Source of the DNA: Atlantibacter hermannii
GTDB taxonomy: Bacteria; Pseudomonadota; Gammaproteobacteria; Enterobacterales; Enterobacteriaceae
Length of the DNA: 64,000 bases
Assembly: GCA_900635495.1 (NCBI GenBank)
Contig: LR134136.1
Location: forward strand, 1,240,001-1,304,000
Reading direction: 5' to 3'
Shown: positions 34,901 through 44,987 of the stretch, piece after piece
Position numbering within the stretch: the stretch's first letter is position 1
Layout: each line of letters begins with the position of its first letter
Notes under the pieces: generated by a model
What the model was told of the DNA's origin: nothing
What the model saw: only the letters and a program-made list of their open reading frames with translations
Database searches by the model: none
Made by a program: the position numbers and the translations under genes

Positions 34901-37387
34901 AACTCAGTCGTCGTAGCTTTATGAAAGCTAACGCCGTCGCCGCGGCCGCTGCGGCAGCGGGCATCAGTGTACCGTCCGTGGCCCGGGCGGTGGTAGGGCA
35001 ACAAGATGCCATCAAATGGGATAAAGCCCCGTGCCGTTTCTGCGGTACCGGTTGTGGCGTATTAGTCGGCACCCAGAATGGCAAAATGGTCGCCTGTCAG
35101 GGCGACCCGGACGCGCCGGTCAACCGTGGCCTGAACTGTATCAAAGGCTATTTCCTGCCGAAAAATCATGTACGGAAAAGACCGGCTGACCCAGCCGCTG
35201 CTGCGCATGAAAGACGGCCAGTATGATAAAGAAGGCGAATTCACGCCGATCAGCTGGGATCAGGCGTTTGACGTGATGGAGCAGAAATTCAAAACCGCGC
35301 TTAAGGAGAAAGGGCCTGAAGCGGTGGGGATGTTCGGCTCCGGTCAGTGGACCGTGTGGGAAGGCTACGCCGCCTCGAAACTGTTCAAAGCTGGCCTGCG
35401 TTCCAACAACATTGATCCCAATGCCCGTCACTGCATGGCATCTGCGGTCGTTTGGCTTTATGCGTACCTTTTGGTATGGATGAGCCGATGGGATGCTATG
35501 ACGACATCGAACAAACCGACGCGTTCGTGCTGTGGGGCTCGAACATGGCGGAGATGCACCCGATCCTGTGGTCGCGTATTACTAACCGCCGTCTGTCCGA
35601 TCCGAATGTGACCGTCGCTGTGCTGTCGACTTTCCAGCATCGCAGCTTCGAGCTGGCGGATAACGGTATGGTCTTCACGCCGCAAAGCGACCTGGCGATC
35701 CTTAACTACATCGCAAATTACATTATTCAAAACAATGCGGTGAATGAGTCGTTCTTCAAACAGCACGTCAATTTGCGCCGTGGCGCGACGGATATCGGCT
35801 ACGGCCTGCGTCCGACGCACCCGCTGGAAAAAGCCGCTAAAAATCCGGGTTCCGACGCGTCTGAACCGATGACCTTTGACGAATACAAAGCGTTCGTTGC
35901 GGAATACACCCTCGAAAAAACCGCCGAAATGACCAGCGTGCCGAAAGATCAGCTGGAAGCGCTGGCGCAGCTGTATGCCGATCCGAAGAAGAAAGTCATC
36001 TCTTACTGGACGATGGGCTTCAACCAGCACACCCGTGGCGTGTGGGCCAATAACCTGGTGTACAACATCCACCTGCTGACCGGGAAAATCTCCCAGCCGG
36101 GTTGCGGACCGTTCTCTCTGACCGGCCAGCCGTCCGCTTGTGGTACAGCGCGTGAAGTGGGCACCTTTGCCCATCGTTTACCTGCCGACATGGTGGTGAC
36201 CAACGAGAAGCACCGCGATATCACCGAAAAAATGTGGCAGATCCCGACCGGCACTATTCCGGCCAAAATCGGTCTCCATGCCGTCGCGCAGGACCGCGCC
36301 CTGAAAGACGGCAAGCTGAACGTCTATTGGGTGATGTGTAACAACAACATGCAGGCTGGCCCGAACATTAATGAGGAACGTATGCCGGGCTGGCGCGATC
36401 CGCGCAACTTTATCATTGTCTCCGATCCGTATCCGACGGTGAGTGCGCTGGCAGCGGATCTGATCCTGCCGACCGCCATGTGGGTAGAGAAAGAAGGGGC
36501 CTTCGGCAACGCCGAGCGTCGCACCCAGTTCTGGCGTCAGCAGGTACAGGCACCGGGCGAAGCGAAATCCGACCTCTGGCAGCTGGTGACCTTCGCGAAA
36601 CGCTTCAAAGTGGAAGAAGTGTGGCCGGAAGAGCTGCTGGCACAGAAGCCGGAATACCGTGGCAAGACATTGTTTTGACGTGCTGTTTGCCAATGAGAAC
36701 GTCAGGAAATTCCCGGTCACCGAACTGGCGGAAGATCAGTTGAACGATGAATCCCGCGAGCTGGGCTTTTATCTGCAAAAAGGTCTGTTCGAAGAGTACG
36801 CCGCTTTCGGGCGCGGCCACGGTCACGACCTGGCGCCGTTCGACGACTACCACAAAGCGCGCGGTCTGCGCTGGCCGGTGGTGGACGGTAAAGAAACCCA
36901 GTGGCGCTACAGCGAAGGCCACGACCCGTATGTGAAAGCAGGCGAAGGCTACAAATTCTATGGCAAGCCGGATGGCAAAGCGGTGATTTTCGCACTGCCG
37001 TTTGAGCCTGCGGCAGAAGTCCCGGATCAGGAATACGATTTGTGGCTGTCCACCGGTCGCGTACTGGAGCACTGGCACACCGGCAGTATGACGCGCCGCG
37101 TGCCGGAACTGCATCGCGCCTTCCCGGAAGCCGTGTTGTTTATCCATCCGCTGGATGCGCAGGCTCGCGGTTTGCGTCGCGGTGACAAGGTGAAAGTCCT
37201 TTCACGTCGCGGCGAGCTGATTTCCATCGTGGAAACCCGTGGACGCAACCGTCCGCCGAAGGGCCTGGTTTACATGCCGTTCTTCGACGCTGCGCAGCTG
37301 GTTAACGTATTGACCCTCGACGCCACTGACCCGCTCTCTAAAGAGACGGATTTCAAGAAGTGCGCCGTGAAGGTTGAGAAGGTGTAA
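34897..37387 (+). CDS. napA: NapA, periplasmic nitrate reductase catalytic subunit; four apparent one-base insertions
   Basis: NapA reduces nitrate to nitrite in the periplasm with bis-MGD molybdenum and one [4Fe-4S] cluster. The Tat signal SRRSFMKANAVAAAAAAAG comes first, then the cluster motif CRFCGTGCGVLVG, and the molybdenum-ligand cysteine in NARHCMASAVV (about residue 181). Four extra bases break the frame: A5 at 35161-35165, T3 at 35451-35453, T4 at 35469-35472 and T4 at 36673-36676. Removing them gives exactly 828 residues, the E. coli length, with continuous similarity. Four clean homopolymer errors in an otherwise perfect gene point to sequencing, not loss of function. Confidence 0.93.
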
Positions 37388-37392
37388 CCACC

Positions 37393-38088
37393 GTGGCCAG
37401 GGAAAACGTCCCACGACCGGCTCGCCGCCGCTTTCTGCGCGATATGGCGCGGGCAGCAGGCGGATTGACCGCCGTCGCCGTGGTGCTGGGGCTTGGACAG
37501 CAGCGTAGCCGCGCCAGCGGGGTGCGGTTACGCCCACCTGGCGCACTGGGCGAACCGGGATTTTCCCGCGCTTGCGTACGCTGTGGACAATGCGTTCAGG
37601 CCTGCCCGTACGACACGCTGAAGCTGGCGACCCTGGTGTCCGGCCCGGAGGCCGGTACGCCGTACTTCGTGGCGCGGGATATTCCGTGTGAAATGTGTGA
37701 AGACATTCCGTGTGCCAAAGCCTGCCCAAGCGGCGCGCTCAATAAAGAGATCGCCTCGATTGACGATGCGCGCATGGGGATTGCCGTCCTGCTCGATCAG
37801 GAAAACTGCCTGAACTTCCAGGGTTTGCGGTGTGACGTTTGTTACCGGGTGTGCCCGTCGATAGATACGGCGATCACCCTGGAGCTGGAACGCAACACCC
37901 GAACCGGCAAACACGCGCGGTTTCTGCCTACGGTACACAGCGATGCCTGCACCGGCTGCGGAAAATGCGAGAAAGCCTGCGTACTGGAACAGGCCGCCAT
38001 CAAAGTCTTGCCGCTGGATTTAGCGCGCGGCGAACTGGGGCATCACTACCGTTTCGGTTGGCTGGAGGGAAACCATGGCAAATCGTAA
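37393..38088 (+). CDS. napG: NapG, ferredoxin-type quinol-oxidising partner protein (GTG start)
   Basis: A Tat-exported iron-sulfur protein that, with NapH, passes electrons from ubiquinol or menaquinol towards NapC. It has 231 residues, as in E. coli. The twin-arginine motif is RRRFLRDMARAAGG. Four [4Fe-4S] sites are seen: CVRCGQCVQACPYD, CEMCEDIPCAKACPS, CDVCYRVCP and CTGCGKCEKAC. The GTG start at 37393 has AGAAGG eight bases before. It overlaps napH by 14 bases. Confidence 0.95.
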   Translation: MARENVPRPARRRFLRDMARAAGGLTAVAVVLGLGQQRSRASGVRLRPPGALGEPGFSRACVRCGQCVQACPYDTLKLATLVSGPEAGTPYFVARDIPCEMCEDIPCAKACPSGALNKEIASIDDARMGIAVLLDQENCLNFQGLRCDVCYRVCPSIDTAITLELERNTRTGKHARFLPTVHSDACTGCGKCEKACVLEQAAIKVLPLDLARGELGHHYRFGWLEGNHGKS

Positions 38089-38938
38089 ACAGGACGCCGG
38101 GCGCGATGCGCGAGCCGTCAAAGGGGTGTCCGGCGCTTACCGCTGGCTGATAGCGCGTCGCGTAACGCAATGCGTGGTGCTCGGGTTGTTCCTGAGCGGC
38201 CCGTGGTTAGGGACGTGGATCTTACGCGGCAACTACAGCAGCAGTTTACTGCTGGATACGGTGCCGTTAAGCGATCCGCTGATGATCGCCCAAAGCTTTT
38301 TAAGCGGTCATCTGCCCGGTGTGCTGGCGCTACTCGGCGGGGCGTTGATTCTGGCGCTGTATGCCCTAGCGGGGAAACGGCTGTTTTGCAGCTGGATTTG
38401 CCCGGTGAATCCGTTGACCGACCTGGCCGCCTGGCTGCGTCGCCGCTTCGATATCACCCCCTCCGCCACGCTGCCGCGCTGGCTGCGTTACCTGGTGTTG
38501 GCGATGGTGCTGTTAGCCAGTGCGTTGACCGGTTCGCTGCTGTGGGAGTGGGTGAACCCGGTTTCGCTGATGGGGCGCGGGCTGATTTTTGGTTTCGGCG
38601 CAGGCATCTGGCTACTGGTCGCGCTCTTTCTGTTCGATCTGCTGGTGGTAGAACACGGGTGGTGTGGGCACGTTTGCCCGGTCGGTGCGATGTATGCGCT
38701 GGTAGGGCAGAAAGGCGTTCTGACGGTGAGCGCAACGGGACGCGAGCGTTGCACGCGTTGTATGGATTGTTTTCACGTTTGCCCGGAGCCGCAGGTATTA
38801 CGGTCGCCGGTGCTGAATAAAGAAAGCCCGCCAGAGATAACCGATCGTGATTGTATGACCTGCGGTCGCTGTATCGATGTCTGTGCTGAGAAGGTTTTAA
38901 TAATGACAACAAGATGGAGTTCGGGAGCAAAATCATGA
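38075..38938 (+). CDS. napH: NapH, membrane ferredoxin-type quinol dehydrogenase component
   Basis: NapH has 287 residues, four membrane segments and two C-terminal [4Fe-4S] motifs (CTRCMDCFHVCPEP and CMTCGRCIDVCAEK). CxxxCP motifs at the cytoplasmic side (CSWICP, CGHVCP) are typical. It forms the membrane half of the NapGH complex. Its stop overlaps the napB start (ATGA). Confidence 0.96.
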   Translation: MANRKQDAGRDARAVKGVSGAYRWLIARRVTQCVVLGLFLSGPWLGTWILRGNYSSSLLLDTVPLSDPLMIAQSFLSGHLPGVLALLGGALILALYALAGKRLFCSWICPVNPLTDLAAWLRRRFDITPSATLPRWLRYLVLAMVLLASALTGSLLWEWVNPVSLMGRGLIFGFGAGIWLLVALFLFDLLVVEHGWCGHVCPVGAMYALVGQKGVLTVSATGRERCTRCMDCFHVCPEPQVLRSPVLNKESPPEITDRDCMTCGRCIDVCAEKVLIMTTRWSSGAKS

Positions 38939-39384
38939 AAAGCCAAGTCCTGAAAAATGGATTCTTTCCCTGGATGACCGCATTGATGCTGTTGGTAAGC
39001 GGTGCGGCGTGGGCGGCAAATTCGGTCGACTTTACACAGTCGCCGGAAGTGTCGGGCACGCAGGAGGGCTCCATACGTATGCCTAAGCAACAAGAAAAAA
39101 TGGCGCTGAACTACGTTAACCAGCCGCCGATGATCCCGCATAGCGTGGAGGGTTATCAAATTACGGGCAACACCAACCGCTGCCTGCAGTGTCATGGCGT
39201 TGAGCATTACCGTACTACCGGTGCGCCGCGCATCAGCCCGACCCACTTTATGGACAGCGACGGCAAAGTGCTTTCCGGTGTCGCACCGCGTCGTTATTTC
39301 TGCCTGCAATGTCACGTACCGCAAACCGATGCGCCGGCCATCATTGAAAACACCTTCACGCCTTCGAAAGGCTTTGGTCAGTGA
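38935..39384 (+). CDS. napB: NapB, diheme cytochrome c subunit of periplasmic nitrate reductase
   Basis: NapB delivers electrons from NapC to NapA. It has 149 residues, as in E. coli, with a signal peptide ending AWA. Two heme c sites are CLQCHGVEH and CLQCHVPQ. The start is the ATG at 38935, which overlaps the napH stop. Confidence 0.97.
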   Translation: MKSQVLKNGFFPWMTALMLLVSGAAWAANSVDFTQSPEVSGTQEGSIRMPKQQEKMALNYVNQPPMIPHSVEGYQITGNTNRCLQCHGVEHYRTTGAPRISPTHFMDSDGKVLSGVAPRRYFCLQCHVPQTDAPAIIENTFTPSKGFGQ

Positions 39385-39392
39385 GGGATGAT

Positions 39393-39992
39393 ATGGAAAA
39401 TAAACGTAAACCTGGCCTGATCCGCCGGATCTGGCAGTGGTGGCGTCGTCCAAGCCGTCTGGCTCTCGGGACGCTGCTGCTTATCGGCTTCGCGGCGGGG
39501 ATCCTTTTCTGGGGCGGCTTCAACACCGGTATGGAAAAGGCCAACACCGAAGCGTTCTGCATCAGTTGTCATGAAATGCGCAATAACGTTTACGAGGAAT
39601 ACATGGAAACGGTGCATTACAACAACCGCAGCGGTGTGCGCGCCACCTGTCCGGACTGCCATGTGCCGCACGAATGGGGCCCGAAAATGATCCGTAAAAT
39701 TAAGGCCAGTAAAGAACTGTACGGAAAGATTTTCGGCATTATCGATACTCCCGCCAAGTTCGAAGATCACCGGCTGGAAATGGCGCAAAACGAGTGGCGG
39801 CGCATGAAAGCCAATAACTCGCAAGAGTGCCGCAACTGCCATAACTTCGATTACATGGATTTCACGGCCCAGAAAACGGTGGCGGCGAAAATGCATGATC
39901 AGGCCACTAAAGCCGGGCAGACCTGTATTGACTGCCATAAAGGCATCGCGCATAAGCTCCCGGATATGCGTGATGTGAAGCACGGCTTCTGA
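39393..39992 (+). CDS. napC: NapC, membrane-anchored tetraheme cytochrome c (NapC/NirT family)
   Basis: NapC oxidises quinol and feeds NapB. It has 199 residues, one N-terminal membrane anchor (LALGTLLLIGFAAGILFWG) and four heme motifs: CISCH, CPDCH, CRNCH and CIDCH. It closes the operon. Cytochrome c maturation (ccm) genes, which follow napC in E. coli, are absent here and must lie elsewhere in this genome. Confidence 0.97.
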   Translation: MENKRKPGLIRRIWQWWRRPSRLALGTLLLIGFAAGILFWGGFNTGMEKANTEAFCISCHEMRNNVYEEYMETVHYNNRSGVRATCPDCHVPHEWGPKMIRKIKASKELYGKIFGIIDTPAKFEDHRLEMAQNEWRRMKANNSQECRNCHNFDYMDFTAQKTVAAKMHDQATKAGQTCIDCHKGIAHKLPDMRDVKHGF

Positions 39993-40001
39993 GGTCTCTG
40001 A

Positions 40002-40028
40002 GCCGCCCTGCAACGGGCGGCTTTTTTT
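40002..40028 (+). terminator. Terminator of napFDAGHBC
   Basis: GCCGCCC / GGGCGGC with a TGCAAC loop and seven Ts, ten bases after the napC stop. Confidence 0.95.
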
Positions 40029-40090
40029 CCTTTATGCGACAACTGCACGAATTTCGACGTACTATATAAGCCTGTCTTACAGACCAGGTA

Positions 40091-40672
40091 ATGAGTGTGT
40101 CGCTTAAAATCAACGTTATTAAAGATAAAATCCTTTCCGATAATTACTTCATTCTGCGCAATATTACGTACGAGGTCGCCACTGGCGATGAACCGCCGAT
40201 TCGCCATATTCGTGAAGTTTATGACCGTGGTAATGGCGCGACGATGTTGTTGTACAACCGTGAAAAAAAGACCGTGGTGTTAACCCGCCAGTTCCGAATC
40301 GCGACGTGGGTCAACGGCAATGAGGATGGGCGGCTGATCGAAGCCTGTGCCGGCCTGCTGGATGACGATGAGCCGGAAGTATGCGCCCGCAAAGAAGCCA
40401 TAGAAGAAACCGGGTTTGAAGTAGGCGAAGTCGAGAAAGTCTACGAGCTGTATATGTCGCCTGGCGGCATGACCGAACTGATCTCGTTCTATTTCGCTGA
40501 ATATGATGATTCTCAGCGCGCCAATCCGGGCGGCGGCGTGGAAGACGAAGATATCGAAGTGCTGGAAATCCCGTTTGCCCAGGCGATGGAGATGATCAAA
40601 ACGGGCGAAATTCGTGACGGAAAAACCGTGATCCTGTTACAGCTTTTAGCAATGCGTAACATTATGTCTTGA
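40091..40672 (+). CDS. nudK: NudK, GDP-mannose hydrolase (Nudix family)
   Basis: NudK hydrolyses GDP-mannose to mannose-1-phosphate and GMP. It has 193 residues (191 in E. coli). The Nudix box reads GLLDDDEPEVCARKEAIEET, then GFEVG, with the REAxEETG-type core. MSPGGMTELISFYFAEY is the substrate-side segment. A TATATAA -10-like element lies about 25 bases before the ATG, behind a short AGGTA site. Confidence 0.94.
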   Translation: MSVSLKINVIKDKILSDNYFILRNITYEVATGDEPPIRHIREVYDRGNGATMLLYNREKKTVVLTRQFRIATWVNGNEDGRLIEACAGLLDDDEPEVCARKEAIEETGFEVGEVEKVYELYMSPGGMTELISFYFAEYDDSQRANPGGGVEDEDIEVLEIPFAQAMEMIKTGEIRDGKTVILLQLLAMRNIMS

Positions 40673-40809
40673 TATACAGGTGGTTATGCTGCACAAAAAT
40701 GGCCAGAAATCTATCCGAAAAATCTGATTGAGTGATAGCCTTATGGGAACGAAGATAGTGGCGGAGAGTATTCTCTGTTTCTTCTTTTTCCATCAGGGTA
40801 ACTGTCCTC

Positions 40810-41852
40810 ATGTTGCGATGCGTTTTATTGCTGGTCATTACGAGCCTTTTTATGGCGACGCAAGCTTTTGCCGCTCCGGTGCAAAAGCAGTTCGATGACT
40901 GGCAGGTCACCTGCAACAATCAAAATTTTTGTAAAGCACGCAATACGGGCGATCATCAGGGTCTGGTCATGACCCTGAGCCGCAGTGCGGGTGCTCACAC
41001 CGACGTAGAAATGCGTATTGAAAAGGGCAGTTTTTCCCAGCCCGCCAGCGCTGAGAAGCCTCTGGCGCCGCGCCTGCTGCTTGACGACAAACCCTTTTTC
41101 CCCACCGGCGCCAAATGGCAGATCACGCCACGTCGGTTAATCAATAATGAACAACTGACCATTACCGCCTTCCTCGCCCAGATTGAAAACGCCAAAAAAA
41201 TCACGCTGGCGGACGGCACCGGCACAATATCGCTGGCGGGCCTGAAAGCGGCGGTCACTTTTATTGATACACAGCAAAAGCGCGTGGGCAATGAAACCGC
41301 GTGGGTGACGAAAGGCGATAAGCCGCCGCTCAATGTACCGCCCGCGCCCGCCTTAAAAGCCGTGGCGATAAAAAACCCGACCCGACGCCGCTGGGTAAAG
41401 AAGAGCTGAATGAGTTGCTTGATTACGGCAGCTGGCAGATGAATAACACGCAATGTTCGCTGGACCCGATGCGCCGGGAAGTGCGGGTTTACGCGCTGAC
41501 GGACGCGAAAGCGCTGATGATCATCAGTTGCGAAATGGGGGCGTATAACGTTGTGGATTTAGCCTGGCTGGTGGACCGTAAAAAGCCCCTCAGTTCGCGC
41601 GCCGTACGTTTGCGTTTACCCTTTACCCCCGCCAGCGGTACGACCGATCTGGAATTAATGAATGCCAGCTTTGATGAGCGCACCCGCGAACTGGTGACGT
41701 TGGCGAAAGGGCGCGGCAAAGGGGATTGTGGCGTCTCCACGCGCTGGCGCTACGACGGCCAGCGTTTCCGCCTGGTAAAATATGCTGAAGAACCCAGTTG
41801 CGATGACTGGAACACGCCAGATGCCTGGCCGACGCTGTGGGTAACGAAGTAG
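40810..41852 (+). CDS. ypfG: YpfG, DUF1176 periplasmic protein; one apparent one-base deletion
   Basis: An exported protein of the DUF1176 family with a signal peptide ending AFA (about residue 21), then APVQKQFDDWQVTCNNQNFC. E. coli YpfG (347 residues) matches throughout. The frame breaks at the CCC of 41381-41383; one more C reads NPTPTPLGKEELNELLDYGS and restores the frame to the TAA at 41852, giving about 347 residues. Conserved cysteines suggest disulfides. Its function is unknown. Confidence 0.9.
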
Positions 41853-41921
41853 CCTGCTTTACCTGATGCGCCGCGAGCGCTATATTCCCGGGCGCGATTT
41901 CGCCCTAAAGGAATACCCACC

Positions 41922-42851
41922 ATGACACGGATCCTCGCAGCCCTTTTGCTGCTTTCTACCGCACCGGCATACGCCGATATCACCCCGCAAACTGAAACAG
42001 AAATTAACGCCCTGGTCGATCGCTGGAACGACTATAAGAATGACCGGGAGCACATTGCGCCCGAATCGCTTTATGCGGATCGCGTTGATTTTTATGGCAC
42101 CGCCATGACGCTACCCGATGTCGCGCAGCAGAATGCGGCGTTTGTAAAAAAGAACGCCGGCTTCAGCCAGATTGTGGTGAGCGGCGTTACGCTTAGCGAG
42201 TCCGAAGGCGATCAACCGTCAATCATCGTGACGTTTGTAAAACAGGCCGGTTTTAGCCGTGGAAAAGACAAAAACTATCCCGCTCAACTCACGGTAATTC
42301 CGGCTGCTGACGGCTGGCGAATCAGCGCCGAAACCGACTGGATCACGCTGTCGAACCAGCGTCACGACACGGCTTTAGTGGCGCAGGGCAAGTTTGACGG
42401 CGAGCATAAAGGCTACGCCTGGGTTCATGCGCAGGATCCGCGAACGGGCGGCACCTGCCAGGAAGAGGCCGAGGTGATGTGCCAGTGCCAGCTCTGGCAC
42501 AGCGACGTAGACATTCAGCCGGTAACCAGGCCGCAATGTACAGGGGCGAGCGTTGAGACACTGTCAGGGCTGGACGGAACGCAGCGCGATCGCGTCCTGC
42601 TTTACCCGGAATGGTGGACCAGCGGCTGGCGTGTTTCCTGGCTTTATGACATCCAGCAGGGCCAGTGGATAATGGCAATCCCGCCTTTCCAGATGCAGGT
42701 CGATGTGCTGGAAAGCCTGGGTGATAAACCGGTGATCGCGCCCGTTGCGCAAAAGCCGGGTTTTGTCAGGGTGATCAGCGCTGAGTTTAATGAAGAGGAA
42801 GGCGGCGGGAAGCCGAAAGAACTTATCGTTCCACTGCGTAAGCTGGAGTAA
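41922..42851 (+). CDS. Uncharacterised exported protein with an NTF2-like N-terminal half
   Basis: A 309-residue protein that I do not recognise, and it is absent from the corresponding E. coli K-12 interval. The signal peptide is MTRILAALLLLSTAPAYA, cut before DITPQ. Residues 20-145 (INALVDRWNDYKNDREHI, then YADRVDFYG, repeated ALTVIP/GWRISAETDWITL strands) have the pattern of an NTF2/SnoaL-like domain. A cysteine cluster, CQEEAEVMCQCQLW plus one more Cys, follows at about 183-207, then a Trp-rich stretch (YPEWWTSGWRVSWLYD). It ends soluble, with no anchor, so it is probably periplasmic. AAAGGAA precedes the ATG. It lies 69 bases downstream of ypfG, possibly in one transcript. Confidence 0.75.
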   Translation: MTRILAALLLLSTAPAYADITPQTETEINALVDRWNDYKNDREHIAPESLYADRVDFYGTAMTLPDVAQQNAAFVKKNAGFSQIVVSGVTLSESEGDQPSIIVTFVKQAGFSRGKDKNYPAQLTVIPAADGWRISAETDWITLSNQRHDTALVAQGKFDGEHKGYAWVHAQDPRTGGTCQEEAEVMCQCQLWHSDVDIQPVTRPQCTGASVETLSGLDGTQRDRVLLYPEWWTSGWRVSWLYDIQQGQWIMAIPPFQMQVDVLESLGDKPVIAPVAQKPGFVRVISAEFNEEEGGGKPKELIVPLRKLE

Positions 42852-42874
42852 AACACGGCGCTACGCAGCGCAAA

Positions 42875-42910
42875 GAAGAAAAGAATAAGGGCCAACATCG
42901 TTGGCCCTTA
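42875..42910 (-). terminator. Terminator of tktB
   Basis: A perfect 11-base stem, TAAGGGCCAAC / GTTGGCCCTTA with an ATC loop, is followed on the minus strand by TTCTTTTCTTCTTTG. It lies 27 bases after the tktB stop and 35 after the convergent uncharacterised gene. Confidence 0.85.
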
Positions 42911-42937
42911 TGGGTTCTGGTAAAGCCGCTCAACGCG

Positions 42938-44936
42938 TTATTTTTTCATCACGCTTTTGGCTTTCTTGATCACATTCTCGGTGGTAAAGCCGAACAGCGG
43001 GAACAGCTTCTCGGCAGGGGCGGATTCGCCATAACCGGTCATCCCGACAATTGCCCCATCCAGCCCAACATATTTAAACCAGTAGTCTGCAATACCGGCT
43101 TCCACGGCGACGCGCGCCCGGACGTCACGCGGCAGAACCGATTCTTTATAGCTTTCATCCTGGGATTCAAACACATCGGTGGACGGAAGCGAAACGACGC
43201 GCACCTTATGGCCTTCCTGTGTTAATGCCTCGGCCGCCTTGACGGTGATTTCCATCTCGGAGCCCGTGGCTATCAGGATCACATCCGGCTGACCATCGCA
43301 ATCCTTCAGGATATAACCGCCTTTGGCAATGGCATCGATCTGCTCTGGAGAGCGGTCCATCTGGGCAAGGTTTTGCCGTGACAGGATCAGCGCCGTCGGT
43401 CCGTTATGACGCTCAATCGCCGCTTTCCATGCCACAGCGGCCTCTACCTGGTCACACGGACGCCAGGTGCTGAAATTCGGGGTCTGGCGCAGGCTGGCTA
43501 ACTGCTCAACGGCCTGGTGCGTCGGGCCGTCTTCCCCAAGGCCGATGGAGTCGTGGGTGTACACCATAATCTGGCGTGCCTTCATCAGCGCCGCCATACG
43601 CGCCGCGTTACGGGCATATTCCACAAACATCAGGAAGGTCGCGGTATACGGAACAAATCCACCGTGATGGGCAATGCCGTTGGCGATCGCGGTCATACCA
43701 AATTCGCGTACGCCGTAGTGAATGTAGTTGCCCGCCGGATCTTCTTTCAGCGAGGTAGAGCCTGACCAGATGGTGAGGTTGCTTGGCGCCAGGTCGGCTG
43801 AACCGCCCAGCAATTCCGGCAGCACCGGGCCATAGGTGTTAAGCGCATTTTGCGACGCTTTACGGGTCGCGATTTTCGCTGGCTCGGCCTGCAATTTTTT
43901 GATGTACGCCGTGGTCGTTTCCTGCCACTTGTCCGGCATACCGCCGCTCATGCGGCGCTCAAATTCCGCAGCCAGTTCCGGGTACGCTTTTTTATAGGCG
44001 GCGAATTTTTCATTCCATGCCTGTTCGGCTTTTTCACCGGCTTCGCGGGCATCCCACTTCTGATAAATCTCTTTCGGGATTTCGAACGGCGGAGAGTTCC
44101 AGCCCAGCTGTTTACGCGCCAGCGCCACTTCCTCTTCGCCCAGTGCCGCGCCGTGAGACTCTTCCTTTACCGGCTTTATTCGGCGAACCGAAACCGATGA
44201 TGGTGCGGCACATAATCAGCGACGGTTTATCCGTGACCGCTTTCGCCTCTTCAATCGCTTTCTTCACTGCGTCAGGGTTGTGACCGTCGATATCCGGGAT
44301 CACATGCCAGTGATAGGCTTTCAAAGCGCTTCGCGGTATCATCGCTAAACCAGCCTTCGGTTTCGCCGTCGATAGAGATGCCGTTGTGATCGTAAAGCCG
44401 ATCAGCTTGCCCAGTCCCAGGGTGCCCGCCAGCGAGCAAACTTTCATGGGAAATCCCTTCCATCAGACAGCCGTCGCCCATAAACACCCAGGTGTAGTGG
44501 GTCAACGATCTCGTGATCCGGCTGGTTAAACTGCGCCGCAAGAGTGCGTTCAGCAATCGCCAGCCCGGACAGCGTTCGCCAGACCCTGGCCGAGCGGGCC
44601 CGTGGTGGTCTCCACGCCAGGCGTATAGCCAATCTCCGGGTGACCCGGCGTTTTCGAATGCAGCTGACGGAAATTTTTCAGCTCTTCGATGGGCAGGTCG
44701 TAACCGGAAAGATGCAGCAGGCTGTACAGCAGCATCGAGGCGTGGCCGTTGGACAGAATAAAACGGTCACGGTCGTACCAGGCCGGGTTGGTCGGGTTAT
44801 GTTTCAGGAAATCATTCCACAACACTTCCGCGATATCCGCCATTCCCATTGGCGCGCCGGGATGCCCCGAGTTGGCTTTTTGTACGGCGTCCATACTAAG
44901 TGCGCGAATGGCGTTAGCGAGCGCTTGTCGAGACAT
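42938..44936 (-). CDS. tktB: TktB, transketolase 2; six apparent one-base errors
   Basis: Transketolase transfers two-carbon units between sugar phosphates in the pentose phosphate pathway using thiamine diphosphate. The cofactor motif GDGCLMEGISHE and the pyrimidine-binding region EYARNAARMAALMK are present. The locus is read in six pieces. There are extra bases at 44567-44568, 44499-44501, 44442-44444, 44319-44321 and 44164-44165, and a missing base at 44394-44396. Correcting these gives about 664 residues with continuous similarity to E. coli TktB (667). The ATG at 44936 follows GGAG; an upstream ATG at 44948 lacks one. It is next to talA, which identifies it as tktB and not tktA. Confidence 0.9.
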
Positions 44937-44987
44937 AGAGTTCTCCATACTGATAATGAGTAAAAAGCAATTGTGTCAGGGGCTGCT

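Noticed and set aside
30972..39992. Prophage, integrative element or insertion sequence carrying nap
   Set aside because: No integrase, transposase, tRNA target or direct repeats were seen, and the nap genes match the host in composition. Only the palindromic element remains unexplained.
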